A stretch of 64,000 nt of DNA from a virus (IMGVR_UViG_3300025789_001553:18477-82476), one strand, 5' to 3'; counted from the stretch's first letter, positions 41,510 through 50,486 are shown. Translations and numbers: made by a program. The notes: generated from the sequence alone by a model not told the origin.

Positions 41510-42415
41510 TTATTTTTTACCAGCTTTAACATTGAAACCGTTAACAAGACTATTGTTATAATTATTTAACATTGTATTATTATAATCTAAAGGTGTCTTA
41601 CCAGGGTTGGCAGCAGCATTATTAACGTTTGAAATAAACGCATTATTTGCAGCCGGAGTTTTGTTTGTAGTGGCTGGTGCAGTAACAGGTACGTTACCTG
41701 ATTGATTTGGGTCGTAAGATATTCTATAATTATTAAATACAAACCTCACACCTTCTATTCTTGCATCAGATTTACCATACGCATATGATGATTCGTTAAT
41801 TGAAACAGGGGCACAGGCGTTAAATTTAAATACTCTTCGAATACCTGCATTTGTTTTATTATCATTTTTATCGAAATGATATACCGAAATAGGTATTTTT
41901 ACATTTTGTAAAGAAGTAGAAGCACGAGAAATTAAACCATAATGGCCCACCAGCGTAATCCATGGACGTATTACAAAGTCAATAAATGATTTATTAGTTT
42001 CTAAAAAGCTAATAGTTAATTCACTGTATTTAATACGCATATTCGTGGTTACCCCTCCCACTAAACCACCTGCAGGGCCTAATAGAGGGTCTGTTCTTTC
42101 TACCCCTACACTCTCTCCTGGTATGTTAATTCCATTAGCAAATAAACATATTTGACCGCCAGCTGGACCATGTACTTGATTTTGTATTTCTTGTATTAAA
42201 GCACGGCTGACGTTTTTAACGTCCCAATTTTCTTCAAAATTTACCCATGGGTTTGCTTTTGAGTCTGTAAACACTGGGGGTAAACTTTCAAAATGTATAA
42301 GAAAGTTTGAATCAACCGGTATTTGAGTGTTAGGGTTGCTTAAAAATTTTACAAACATGTCAACTTCGGACATGTTGACTTGATTGTTTGCCTTTGGCCC
42401 TATTATGTTAGCCAT
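41510..42415 (-). CDS. Tail/baseplate protein, tube-initiator-like (tentative)
   Basis: A 301-residue protein, overlapping the next gene at 42415 by one base. Segments SFLETNKSFIDFVIRPWITLVGHYGLI and SYAYGKSDARIEGVRFVFNNYRISYDP fit a tail-tube-like fold (strand-rich core, terminal strand at the inner ring). The last 60 residues are Asn/Ala-rich and flexible. Position next to three tail-tube paralogues suggests a tube-initiating ring or adaptor (gp54-like). No close match recognised. Confidence 0.5.
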   Translation of the reverse strand: MANIIGPKANNQVNMSEVDMFVKFLSNPNTQIPVDSNFLIHFESLPPVFTDSKANPWVNFEENWDVKNVSRALIQEIQNQVHGPAGGQICLFANGINIPGESVGVERTDPLLGPAGGLVGGVTTNMRIKYSELTISFLETNKSFIDFVIRPWITLVGHYGLISRASTSLQNVKIPISVYHFDKNDNKTNAGIRRVFKFNACAPVSINESSYAYGKSDARIEGVRFVFNNYRISYDPNQSGNVPVTAPATTNKTPAANNAFISNVNNAAANPGKTPLDYNNTMLNNYNNSLVNGFNVKAGKK

Positions 42416-43086
42416 TATCTACCCCCTAAACCACCAATTAAACTATTAATAGTTTTATTGACAAGTTTGTTAGCGACATTACCTACTGCCCCGCCGATCG
42501 ACCTACCAAAATTGTTACCTAAGCTCAATCCAGACGCAACACCTGAATCAGGTCCTGTTGTCCAGTACTGATATGCAATAGATGCACCAACTTCCTGTAT
42601 ACCACCTGACTTCGTTAAGTCATATGCAATATCATCAATTTTAGTAATGAACGCACCTAATAATGTGTATACTTTAATTTCATTCAACGTATCATCGATT
42701 AATGATAATCTAATTATGTTGCTATTTAAATCTCTTGGTTCCATATTACCTACAGATTGATTTTCATCAAACGTATTAGTCATAGAATCTTCTAACATTG
42801 ATCTTAAATTGTAATCTTGTGTGCAATAAAACTTAACTGCCCAATTTGCGTTGTCAAACTTTACAGTGCCCGGTATTTGAAAATCTAACCCCATAAAAGG
42901 AGCAGTAGTCGTGTTAATTGATTTACCAGGAAGGCTTGCTGTTTTTAAAAACACTAAATCAGGATCTTCAAGCTGTACACCATTAACATTAAACGTGGTT
43001 ATTCTGAATTGAAAATCACGTGCAAATCCAACATTTGTTGCCTGTTGGTAAAAATCTGCTATTGTTTGTCCTGTTACTGATGCCAT
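42415..43086 (-). CDS. Tail tube protein, gp19-like, paralogue A
   Basis: A 223-residue protein of the gp19 tail-tube type: IADFYQQATNVGFARDFQFRI at the start, LPGKSINTTTAPFMGLDFQIPGTVKFDNANWAVKFYC in the middle and YTLLGAFITKIDDIAYDLTKSG...ASIAYQYW at the end. These lines match gp19-like neighbours B and C. It has an added C-terminal Gly-rich tail (GLSLGNNFGRSIGGAVGNVANK) that the other two lack, so it may form a special ring, perhaps at the tube end. Confidence 0.8.
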   Translation of the reverse strand: MASVTGQTIADFYQQATNVGFARDFQFRITTFNVNGVQLEDPDLVFLKTASLPGKSINTTTAPFMGLDFQIPGTVKFDNANWAVKFYCTQDYNLRSMLEDSMTNTFDENQSVGNMEPRDLNSNIIRLSLIDDTLNEIKVYTLLGAFITKIDDIAYDLTKSGGIQEVGASIAYQYWTTGPDSGVASGLSLGNNFGRSIGGAVGNVANKLVNKTINSLIGGLGGR

Positions 43087-43090
43087 ATAT

Positions 43091-43098
43091 ATACTTAT
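43091..43098 (-). promoter_or_regulatory. Late-promoter-like box (ATAAGTAT)
   Basis: ATAAGTAT on the minus strand, four bases before the paralogue A start codon. Confidence 0.38.
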
Positions 43099-43103
43099 GT
43101 TTG

Positions 43104-43703
43104 TTATGTCAATATATCTTCTGATGTCATATACTGAAAACCGATAGTTGCAGTTAATTTTGCTATATCTGCCCCTGACTTTGTTTCATATGTTATAGTA
43201 CCAGTATTCTGTAAAAATGCTCCAACTAAAAAGTATTTACGTATTACTTGTGGTTCTGTTGAGGCATTACTTCCCTGAAACAAATTACCTGAATTAGAAA
43301 GCAAGTTTAATTCAATTTTACAATCCCACCAATTAGGTTTTTGTGATACGGAAGTGTGCTCATTAAATGTATCTACAGACCATTTCTCTAAAACATTTCT
43401 TAATATATAATCTCTATCACAGTAAAAAGATACATCCCAACTACCGGCAGCTTCAGGATAGCTTGCTACCATTGGTATGTTGTATTTAAAGGACTTAAAA
43501 TCAACAGTTGTAGTGCTAATAACACGAGATGGTACTTTACCGTCTTGAGCATAAAGAAATAAATTATCTGTGTCAGACGAGGGCTTATATACATCGTCTG
43601 CTCCGTTCCTTGTAATTGCATTTATTCTAAACAAGTTAGTACGAGCAAATCCGCGCTTAGTAGCGGTTTGATAAAATGAGGATATACCCGTGTTTGCCAT
43701 CAT
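43104..43703 (-). CDS. Tail tube protein, gp19-like, paralogue B
   Basis: A 199-residue gp19-like protein: ISSFYQTATKRGFARTNLFRI, KVPSRVISTTTVDFKSFKYNIPMVASYPEAAGSWDVSFYCDRDYILRNVLEKW and YFLVGAFLQNTGTITYETKSG. Two adjacent ATGs are possible starts (43703 and 43700). Its middle insert (QGSNASTEPQV) is unique among the three. It lies downstream of a terminator after paralogue C, so it is probably expressed at a lower level than the main tube gene. Confidence 0.8.
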   Translation of the reverse strand: MMANTGISSFYQTATKRGFARTNLFRINAITRNGADDVYKPSSDTDNLFLYAQDGKVPSRVISTTTVDFKSFKYNIPMVASYPEAAGSWDVSFYCDRDYILRNVLEKWSVDTFNEHTSVSQKPNWWDCKIELNLLSNSGNLFQGSNASTEPQVIRKYFLVGAFLQNTGTITYETKSGADIAKLTATIGFQYMTSEDILT

Positions 43704-43704
43704 T

Positions 43705-43712
43705 AATACTTA
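43705..43712 (-). promoter_or_regulatory. Late-promoter-like TAAGTATT box
   Basis: Exact TAAGTATT on the minus strand, four bases before the second of two tandem ATGs of paralogue B. It follows a terminator, as expected for a new transcript start. Confidence 0.45.
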
Positions 43713-43723
43713 ATGTATAGACA

Positions 43724-43751
43724 TAAAAAAAGCCCTGTTTTTAGCAGGGCT
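43724..43751 (-). terminator. Intrinsic terminator after main tail tube gene
   Basis: On the minus strand AGCCCTG and CAGGGCT (43745-43751 and 43731-43737) form a hairpin with a seven-base loop, followed by a U-run from 43730 to 43724. It separates the sheath/tube unit from the other tube paralogues. Confidence 0.88.
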
Positions 43752-43773
43752 TTGTATATTAAAGCTTTATAAC

Positions 43774-44298
43774 TTATACGTGTCTCCAGTATTGGAAAGC
43801 TAACTTAACCGTAAATGCTTCTGTTGGTTTACCAGCACCAGCATTATCATAACCAATTGAGCCAATAGATACTGGATATACACCGTATAGTTTATAGGTG
43901 TTAAGTACGTTTTGACTTTCATCGATTAAATCAAGTTGAATTAGTCTATCTGGACCGCGTAGTGAGAGGTTACCAGTGCTTGTAGCATCGTCAAATACAT
44001 TGTTAATTTGCCAATCTTCAAGCTTTTTACGAATAACGCCTTTAAGGTCATTATAGAACTTAACTTCCCATCCTTCTGAACCTGTATAATCAACTGTACC
44101 AGGCACATTGAACTTTAGTCCCATGTAAGGTACCTGTTGGTTTTGAATTGTACGGTCCGGAAGATTTTTTGTTGTGATATAAACGAAATCATCTTCGTTG
44201 AACGTATCTTGACCAATCGAACGCACTCTCATCATGAAATCACGAGCGAAACCGCGTTCTTGTGCTACCCTGTAGAAGTCTTGTATTGTCTGTGCCAT
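43774..44298 (-). CDS. 19: Major tail tube protein, gp19-like, paralogue C
   Basis: The tail tube protein next to the sheath gene, as T4 gp19 is to gp18. A 174-residue protein (T4 163): IQDFYRVAQERGFARDFMMRV, YITTKNLPDRTIQNQQVPYMGLKFNVPGTVDYTGSEGWEVKFYND and LYGVYPVSIGSIGYDNAGAGKPTEAFTVKLAFQYWRHV. It has its own terminator immediately downstream and the sheath gene 20 bases upstream. It is the leanest of three gp19-like copies in a row and so probably the main tube subunit. Confidence 0.88.
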   Translation of the reverse strand: MAQTIQDFYRVAQERGFARDFMMRVRSIGQDTFNEDDFVYITTKNLPDRTIQNQQVPYMGLKFNVPGTVDYTGSEGWEVKFYNDLKGVIRKKLEDWQINNVFDDATSTGNLSLRGPDRLIQLDLIDESQNVLNTYKLYGVYPVSIGSIGYDNAGAGKPTEAFTVKLAFQYWRHV

Positions 44299-44303
44299 GT
44301 TAA

Positions 44304-44311
44304 ATATTTAG
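44304..44311 (-). promoter_or_regulatory. Late-promoter-like box (CTAAATAT)
   Basis: CTAAATAT on the minus strand, five bases before the main tail tube start codon; close to the T4-like late consensus. Confidence 0.4.
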
Positions 44312-44318
44312 GTTGAGA

Positions 44319-46676
44319 TTATAATAACTCGTTAAAGTTTTGCGATGTCTTAGTAGCATAGAAGTTTACCAAGATAAACTCTGCTGTACGAACTGGCTTA
44401 ATATAGATGTCAACAACTAATGTGTTATCGTCAACTACGCTTGGCGTGTTGTTCGTAGAATTACATACTATTAAGTAATCGTATAAACCTTGAGTGTTTT
44501 TAGCTAATTCAAATACAGGTGTTAATGTGTTAATAACTCTGCTTTGTGTGAATGTTGTATTAGGTTCAAACACGAAGTATTTTAATGTTTGTAATGCAGA
44601 CTTTTCTAAGAATAAGAATAGACGGCGAACATTAATACGGTCAAACGCACTTGGGTTCTTCATAAGCGTCTTTTGACCGAATACTGTATAACCTTCATTT
44701 GGGAAGTATACTACAGGATTAAGAGCTACTTTATAAAGTAAGTCGCGTTGTTTTTGCTGTGGGTTAACACCGATGTCAGCAAGACCGTTAATAATACCAC
44801 GGTTTAAACCAGCTGGTGCAGTCCAGAAATAATTATTAGCATCAGATGCTGTAATCATTGCTGCAGCAAAACCAGAGAATGGTAACCATACACCTTGGTT
44901 AGTGTAAGTGTCTTGAACCTTAGCCCAGTTAGCATATGCTGTAGCATAGCTTGTATTGAATGAACCGTAAAGGTTACGTAGAGGCCAGTAAATGTTAGAC
45001 GAGAAATTATTTGCCTTGTTGTCAAGGGTCTTGTAATTTTTACCTGTTACGAATACATGACGTAATGGGTCTGAAATAAAGAGGTGATCTTTACGACGGA
45101 ATTGAGCAAACTGCACGAACTTGTTTGTGATGTCAACCCAAGCATCAACTAAATCGTTGCTTACTGGATTACCATCTGAAGCTGTAAGTGCTGCTAATTC
45201 TGTTGTTAGTTCTGCCCATACTGCAGTGTCATCATACTCTGTACCAGCACCTTCTACTGCTTGTACAGCAGCAATTGTTGATAGACCAGCATCAAGTGTG
45301 ATATCGACGTCTACTAACTCGTTGTTTTCAGCAGCATTGAGAACGTAGTCAAGTTTTGAACTTACATCGCCAATAATTTTTGCACTATTAAGTGGTAAGC
45401 TGTCTGAATATACGCCTAAAGCATAAAGCGAGTTAGCAGGCATAAACGAACCGTTTGCTTTAGCAAGATAAGCTGAAGCTACTGAGTAGAATGTATCACC
45501 GTCAGTACCAGTTGACTCTTTAAGTACTCTTACTGTCTTTGTCGAGTTACCGTTGTTGTCAAGCCAATTTACGAGAGAAGAAATATTTGGGTTAACATGT
45601 ACTTCAATTGTGCTCGAGCTGTTGTTAGCAACAGTCTGTATAAAGCTTGATTGAGGCGTACCACCATTAACGTCTTGAACTGTACGATTTACATATAGTG
45701 AACCTGCATAACCTTCTTGCAATACATACTGTAATGTGGTTGTATTAATCGAGAACGGTGAAGGGCGTAATTTAAATAATGATAAGATTAATGAATCGCT
45801 ATAACCTGTTTGAGCGATATTGTAAGTAGGAATGTTTTCAATATCGTGAGAAAGACTATTAATTACTGGTAATGGTGCAGCACTTAGTGTGAAACCAATA
45901 CGAGTTGTTGGAACTGTAATATAAACAGATGAATTAGTATCTGCATACTCACCATCAACAAAGTATGTGCTACCAATAGTTTGTACTGTAACCGCATCAT
46001 CAAAGTTAGATGTAGGATTATTGCTTAAAGCGTCAGCTAAGTTAAGATAATAGCCTTCGAAATTTTCGTTAATTGTTGTTTTAGCTGTGTTAACAACAAC
46101 GATACCAGCGTTACCGATATCGGTAACTACGTTTGAGCCGGAAACAACAAAGCTACTTAAACCTACATTACCTGTAGTAGCAGACCAGTTGATACCACCT
46201 TGAGAAATTTGTGTGTATTGATCTGAAGTTAATGCAACTAATGCAGGGGCACCAAAATAATAACCCTGAGCTGAGCTCAATGGAATTGTACCCGCTGTAG
46301 CAGCTGTAGCTGGATATGTCGTTGTATTGCCAGGAATTGGTAATACTGGAAATGCTAATGCACTATAATTGCTTGCTGTACCTTCACCTGTACCATCCCC
46401 GTAAGGAATACGAACTGCTTTGATCGTTGGATTATTACCAGCTGTAAATAACTGATTTACCGCATAATAAAAATAACGTTCCGCTGCATTTGTAGGTGTA
46501 CCGAAAACGGTTTGAAAATCGCTAAGAGAAGCCAACTCGACAATTTCATAAGTTGGGCCTTGAGGCGCAAAACCGGTTACTAAAACATTAGTACCGACTG
46601 GAGTTACTGCTCTTGTAGATAAATCAATTTCACGAATTTCTACACCTGGAGATTGGATAGTGCGTGTGGATGCCAT
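44319..46676 (-). CDS. 18: Contractile tail sheath protein (gp18-like)
   Basis: Main sheath subunit, 785 residues (T4 659). It opens STRTIQSPGVEIREIDLSTRAVTPVGTNVLVTGFAPQGP, the canonical sheath N-terminus, and ends with FVFEPNTTFTQSRVINTLTPVFELAKNTQGLYDYLIVCNSTNNTP...IYIKPVRTAEFILVNFYATKT, the conserved C-terminal sheath domain. The middle has an enlarged variable region, probably surface domains, explaining the extra length. It is next to the tail tube gene. A CTAAATA box lies 20 bases upstream. Confidence 0.95.
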   Translation of the reverse strand: MASTRTIQSPGVEIREIDLSTRAVTPVGTNVLVTGFAPQGPTYEIVELASLSDFQTVFGTPTNAAERYFYYAVNQLFTAGNNPTIKAVRIPYGDGTGEGTASNYSALAFPVLPIPGNTTTYPATAATAGTIPLSSAQGYYFGAPALVALTSDQYTQISQGGINWSATTGNVGLSSFVVSGSNVVTDIGNAGIVVVNTAKTTINENFEGYYLNLADALSNNPTSNFDDAVTVQTIGSTYFVDGEYADTNSSVYITVPTTRIGFTLSAAPLPVINSLSHDIENIPTYNIAQTGYSDSLILSLFKLRPSPFSINTTTLQYVLQEGYAGSLYVNRTVQDVNGGTPQSSFIQTVANNSSSTIEVHVNPNISSLVNWLDNNGNSTKTVRVLKESTGTDGDTFYSVASAYLAKANGSFMPANSLYALGVYSDSLPLNSAKIIGDVSSKLDYVLNAAENNELVDVDITLDAGLSTIAAVQAVEGAGTEYDDTAVWAELTTELAALTASDGNPVSNDLVDAWVDITNKFVQFAQFRRKDHLFISDPLRHVFVTGKNYKTLDNKANNFSSNIYWPLRNLYGSFNTSYATAYANWAKVQDTYTNQGVWLPFSGFAAAMITASDANNYFWTAPAGLNRGIINGLADIGVNPQQKQRDLLYKVALNPVVYFPNEGYTVFGQKTLMKNPSAFDRINVRRLFLFLEKSALQTLKYFVFEPNTTFTQSRVINTLTPVFELAKNTQGLYDYLIVCNSTNNTPSVVDDNTLVVDIYIKPVRTAEFILVNFYATKTSQNFNELL

Positions 46677-46696
46677 AATAGTTAAGTTTCTATTAT

Positions 46697-46703
46697 TATT
46701 TAG
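46697..46703 (-). promoter_or_regulatory. Late-promoter-like box (CTAAATA)
   Basis: CTAAATA followed by ATAATA on the minus strand, 20 bases before the sheath start codon. The spacing leaves room for a short leader. Confidence 0.42.
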
Positions 46704-46732
46704 GAGTTTTTAGCTCTGAAACTTAGACTTTA

Positions 46733-47317
46733 TTAAAGTAATTGAGAGTTTAACTGGCTAAATGCGAATGTAAAAGAAGATTCTATCTGCTCTCCATCCC
46801 TGTAATTATAAGTAATTTCTCCAAGATTTGTAATAAAAGCTTTTATGTAATCCCACTGTATTACTTTGTTGTTATACTCATCTAAACCGTAAACAGTAAT
46901 ATTGGTTTGATAGTTATTTAAATCAGCAATTTTTTCTGGAGATATTAAACCGTCGTAATTGTATGTACTTTGACTTGAATCATTGATAACATTTAACCAA
47001 TACCACAATACCCACCAGTTATTAAATCCATTGTCAACAGTAAAATTAACTGTTATTGGTTTATAAGCTGATCTTGTATAACTTGTAAATTTAGCAGTTT
47101 GAGCAGAGTACGGTATATCTACTTCTGCTACAACTGTTTCAGGTACTACTGTACCGTAAATTGAATACTGTAAAGAGTCTAAATTAAGAGAATTAGATGC
47201 TCGACTGTTTTGATATGTTTTGTTGACAGTCTTTAATATAGGTGGCAAGTTCAAGACAAGTAAAAACTTGTCTTTTCTATTTTTATTAAGAATCGATTGC
47301 TGAACTGTATCGCTCAT
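46733..47317 (-). CDS. Tail-tube-like structural protein (tentative)
   Basis: A 194-residue protein upstream of the sheath gene. Strand-rich, with SYTRSAYKPITVNFTVDNGFNNWWVLWYWLNVI and a final QWDYIKAFITNLGEITYNYRDGEQIESSFTFAFSQL resembling the gp19-like C-terminal strand set (YEF-type), so a tube/terminator fold is plausible. In T4-like phages a tail-tube terminator (gp3) or sheath terminator (gp15) lies near, but neither was confirmed. Confidence 0.5.
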   Translation of the reverse strand: MSDTVQQSILNKNRKDKFLLVLNLPPILKTVNKTYQNSRASNSLNLDSLQYSIYGTVVPETVVAEVDIPYSAQTAKFTSYTRSAYKPITVNFTVDNGFNNWWVLWYWLNVINDSSQSTYNYDGLISPEKIADLNNYQTNITVYGLDEYNNKVIQWDYIKAFITNLGEITYNYRDGEQIESSFTFAFSQLNSQLL

Positions 47318-47324
47318 CTAACAC

Positions 47325-48452
47325 TTACTTACGGAAGTGTTTGTTATTGATAATGTAAAATTCCTTAATAACGCTTTGTTCAGCTGCTACTTTTTGTGTA
47401 TTAGCAGGTGTAACCTGATTCATTATCTGACCCGCAGCAGGCTTTTTTCTTGCGTTATCGTTTTGAGCTTTTTCAATTTCAGCTAATTTATTCAGTGCAT
47501 AGTCAAGAATACCTTTACGGTCTCTGCTTTGTACTTTGCTGAGTTGTGCTGCTACAGCGTCTATAGCTTTTTTAGCATCCCCCACATTAACACGACCACT
47601 ACCTGCAGGTGCTGGTGCAGCAGGTGCTGCAGGTAGTGGTGCGGGTGCAGCTGCTGGAGCTGGAGTTGCAGAAGCTGTATTAGCTGTCGGTGCTGGTGCA
47701 TCTGCTGCAGGTGCTGTATTAGCAGCTGTTGCAGGTTTACCGGTTTGATTTAAATTCTTGTTTGTAATATCACCAGCTAAGCCAGTGTTTTGTTTTGCTC
47801 CTTGATAACCGTATTTAGCACCAGCTTTAAAGCTATGACCAAGTCCTTGTGCAGCACCACCAACAGCACCAACTGCTTGACCTAAGCCATTTGCAGTAGC
47901 GCCCGCAACTTGACCTACAGCTGCAGGTACATTAGCTAAACCATTAGCTAATTTAGTGCCATATTTCTGTATACCGCTTTTTAAATGTGAGCCTAATTGA
48001 CTAAGAAAACCAGGTTTCTTTTTTTGAGCTCCTGCTAAAGGGTATGTGGAATTTGCACCTGCAATATCAGAAGGATCCCCATTTGGGTTTACGTCTTCGT
48101 CTTCGAGTTTTTCTTCTTCTTTCTTTTTACCACGTGCAAAAGATTCAAATGCTAAGCAATAGTTTTTATCGCTTGTAGTATCTAAATGTTTTAAAACCTT
48201 TTCAATACACATTACTGTGAGTTTAATATCATTATCTTGCTCGTCTGCGTTTTCTTCTATAATTGAGCGACCACCTTGACGTGATTCTATAGCATGCTCA
48301 AAAGCCAAATATGTACTTTCAGGCAGTACCTGTGAAATAATATTAAACTCTTTTAAAATAGTCTCAGGAGAAGAACTCTCTACGAGTGATTCAATTGAAT
48401 TATTTTCTTGTACTACGTTATATTTTTCGGCTAAAAGCTTTACGTTTGGCAT
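47325..48452 (-). CDS. Ala/Pro-rich hypothetical virion protein, 375 aa
   Basis: Not recognised. N-terminus MPNVKLLAEKYNVV shares the LxxLxExY start with other proteins here. Then an acidic helical part, a KKKEEEKLEDED stretch, a Gly/Ala-rich amphipathic region (ANGLGQAVGAVGGAAQGLG) and a long Pro/Ala linker (nt about 47600-47720), ending in a basic helical domain. The composition suits an internal head protein or long flexible linker protein. Eight bases separate it from the nucleotidyltransferase gene. Confidence 0.6.
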   Translation of the reverse strand: MPNVKLLAEKYNVVQENNSIESLVESSSPETILKEFNIISQVLPESTYLAFEHAIESRQGGRSIIEENADEQDNDIKLTVMCIEKVLKHLDTTSDKNYCLAFESFARGKKKEEEKLEDEDVNPNGDPSDIAGANSTYPLAGAQKKKPGFLSQLGSHLKSGIQKYGTKLANGLANVPAAVGQVAGATANGLGQAVGAVGGAAQGLGHSFKAGAKYGYQGAKQNTGLAGDITNKNLNQTGKPATAANTAPAADAPAPTANTASATPAPAAAPAPLPAAPAAPAPAGSGRVNVGDAKKAIDAVAAQLSKVQSRDRKGILDYALNKLAEIEKAQNDNARKKPAAGQIMNQVTPANTQKVAAEQSVIKEFYIINNKHFRK

Positions 48453-48460
48453 AATGTATC

Positions 48461-49522
48461 TTAATACTTACGCAAATAGAACGTATTTCTCTGTGAATCA
48501 AATCCAATCTCTATATTACTTGTACTAAGCTTACGAGGATGACCGGATTTAATTTTATTTATATCCAATCCATAACGCATGATAATTTCATTAGCTTTAT
48601 TATGGGTTATCGGGCCAGCTCCAAATTCCTTCTTTTTAAGGTTATGTACTGGTACAGTATCGTCTTTCTTTTTCTTGTGCATTTGAGCTACTATACCAAT
48701 ATTTCTAATTTTATCAGAACCCAAGCTACCTAATTTACTCATACCCGCACCGAGTTGTTGATGGCGAGGACCTCGTTTATTAGTAATACCCATAAACGAT
48801 TTAAAATTCATTTCCTGTAAACGCTGTACACTATCTAATGATAATTTCTTATCTTTCTTTGCAAGTATACCTTGTACAAGTCTTTCCACGTCTCCTGATC
48901 TACGTAGTTTTTTGAAAGCAAGGTTTTCAGGTGAAAACTCTCCACCTTTGTCTAAACCAGCTTTTCTGAGTTCCATGAACTTTTCTTTAGCTTTTTCAGC
49001 ACATTCTACATCACATTCATCACTTAAAGCAAAATTAATCATATCTAACATCGCTTGTTTCTTTTTACCAACAAGTGAAAGATCTATTTCTGCTTTTTCT
49101 TTAGTTGCGTTTGGTTTCTTTAACCAATCATCGTTTTTAAGGGAATACACTCCAGTAGAATGGTGCGGTTCATTTATATCTTGTATATAAACCTCTACGT
49201 CATAACCTTTTATAGTAATATCACGTGTTGTGTTCCAAACTGTTTTTTTAGCATTAAAATAGTCTTTAAGTAATTCAGTCTCAACTTTATACTCAGTAAA
49301 ATCTGTGATAATGTGTAAATCAAAATCACTATACTTTGTGTAGTTAAAGTTTGCTAATGAACCAGTTAAAGTAATATCTTCAACATCAACTTCAATATCA
49401 ATTGTATCTAAAAATGCTTGAGCAATTTCCAGGAGCTTATCTTTAATTTCTGGCTTTAGCTTGCCATTTTCCCACAATTGCGGGTTAAGCTCATTATGAA
49501 ACTCAAACGTAAGGTTCTCCAT
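48461..49522 (-). CDS. Predicted nucleotidyltransferase-fold protein, 353 aa
   Basis: The motif LTGSLANFNYTKYSDFDLHIITDF (residues about 48-71) is the GS...DxD signature of the polymerase-beta nucleotidyltransferase fold. A third acidic residue probably lies in the YDVEVYIQD strand. The C-terminal 150 residues are basic and helical and may bind nucleic acid (KKKKDDTVPVHNLKKKEFG). It lies among virion genes, so it may be packaged, and could modify tRNA, RNA ends or a protein. Function unknown. Confidence 0.7.
   Translation of the reverse strand: MENLTFEFHNELNPQLWENGKLKPEIKDKLLEIAQAFLDTIDIEVDVEDITLTGSLANFNYTKYSDFDLHIITDFTEYKVETELLKDYFNAKKTVWNTTRDITIKGYDVEVYIQDINEPHHSTGVYSLKNDDWLKKPNATKEKAEIDLSLVGKKKQAMLDMINFALSDECDVECAEKAKEKFMELRKAGLDKGGEFSPENLAFKKLRRSGDVERLVQGILAKKDKKLSLDSVQRLQEMNFKSFMGITNKRGPRHQQLGAGMSKLGSLGSDKIRNIGIVAQMHKKKKDDTVPVHNLKKKEFGAGPITHNKANEIIMRYGLDINKIKSGHPRKLSTSNIEIGFDSQRNTFYLRKY
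48473..48480 (-). promoter_or_regulatory. Late-promoter-like TAAGTATT box
   Basis: Exact TAAGTATT on the minus strand, 20 bases before the start of the 375-residue protein gene, overlapping the 3' end of the upstream gene. Confidence 0.38.
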
Positions 49523-49538
49523 GTAAGTTATTACTTAC

Positions 49539-50042
49539 TTAAAACTTATAACTTAGCCTTGTAAAAAAGTCTCCAATAAAGTACAAAGCTTCGTGTATAC
49601 GTCTACGTACCCAACGTACTGGTTTAGTATAAAAGAAATATCTATTAACCCAGCGACTTCTTTCATATAGCATTTCTGCTTTTACTTGATTCCATTTCTC
49701 AATACGTTCAGTATTGTCTACCTTTTCAAACTTAGATACTTCAATTACATCGATTTGCCCTTTAGTGAATGTTGCAGTAAACTCTACCCAACAATCATTA
49801 TTACCTATTTTTTCATTTGGTACATATTCGTAAAATTTAAGGTTACCATGGTAATTTTGATCTTCCCAATTCTTTTCGGATACTTGCAAAAGCAGTCTAC
49901 CGTTTTCGATTTTGTAATTAGCTAAACACTCTATTAACCCCTTAGCTTGAAATGACGTACAGTTATTGGGTAATCCCTCTTCCCACATTTCGTCTGTCCA
50001 AGGCAATTTATCTTTTACTGTTATTGTATCAAACATTCCCAT
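49539..50042 (-). CDS. Hypothetical protein, 167 aa
   Basis: Not recognised. It starts MGMFDTITVKDKLPWTDEMW and has a strand-rich middle and a basic, aromatic C-terminus (RSRWVNRYFFYTKPVRWVRRRIHEALYFIGDFF) that may contact membrane or nucleic acid. First gene of the minus-strand tail/virion run; divergent from the plus-strand gene at 50096. Confidence 0.6.
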   Translation of the reverse strand: MGMFDTITVKDKLPWTDEMWEEGLPNNCTSFQAKGLIECLANYKIENGRLLLQVSEKNWEDQNYHGNLKFYEYVPNEKIGNNDCWVEFTATFTKGQIDVIEVSKFEKVDNTERIEKWNQVKAEMLYERSRWVNRYFFYTKPVRWVRRRIHEALYFIGDFFTRLSYKF

Positions 50043-50076
50043 ACAGTTAATATAGTGTATTTTTGCTAATAATCCA

Positions 50077-50084
50077 TAAGTATT
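50077..50084 (+). promoter_or_regulatory. Late-promoter-like TAAGTATT box
   Basis: Exact TAAGTATT eleven bases before ATG 50096, at the divergent junction of the minus- and plus-strand late genes. Confidence 0.45.
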
Positions 50085-50095
50085 TAGTCTATAGT

Positions 50096-50485
50096 ATGCC
50101 TAACGAACTCAAACTGTTATCAGAAAAATATACTCAAATATTTAAAGAATATGATGCTTCGTGGTCAACCGGTGGTATGGGCGGAACAGCCTATGCAGGT
50201 AGCGAGCAAATGGCAGAAGATGAAGAAAGTGCATTAGACCCACTACAGCCAAGTACAGCTTTAAGTTCCCAACTCGTTGGTTTATTTGATCCGGTTACTT
50301 CTGAAGAAAAGAAACAAACCGACGAAGCTTTAAAAGAACTTGAAACAGTTTTAAATAAAATTACAAAAGATATAGAAAGCTGGCAACACAAATACACAAA
50401 GCTCGGGGCAACCGATACTGTTTCAAGAGAACAATTATTTCAATATATAGCTAAATCAGTTTTAGGTATAAAAAAATTAGACTGA
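50096..50485 (+). CDS. Hypothetical protein, 129 aa, LxxLxExY start
   Basis: Starts at ATG 50096, MPNELKLLSEKYTQIF, the second clear example of this N-terminal peptide; an upstream TTG at 50063 would add eleven residues but ignores the box and spacing. Middle is Gly/Ser-rich, C-terminus helical and acidic/basic mixed (KKQTDEALKELETVLNKITKDIESWQHKYTKLG). It directly precedes the ligase-like gene (1-base gap). Possibly an internal head protein. Confidence 0.6.
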   Translation: MPNELKLLSEKYTQIFKEYDASWSTGGMGGTAYAGSEQMAEDEESALDPLQPSTALSSQLVGLFDPVTSEEKKQTDEALKELETVLNKITKDIESWQHKYTKLGATDTVSREQLFQYIAKSVLGIKKLD

Positions 50486-50486
50486 T

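Noticed and set aside
47536-47748. Plus-strand Ala/Gly-rich open frame opposite the Ala/Pro linker
   Set aside because: It is the complement of a low-complexity coding region, and no motif or ribosome site supports it.
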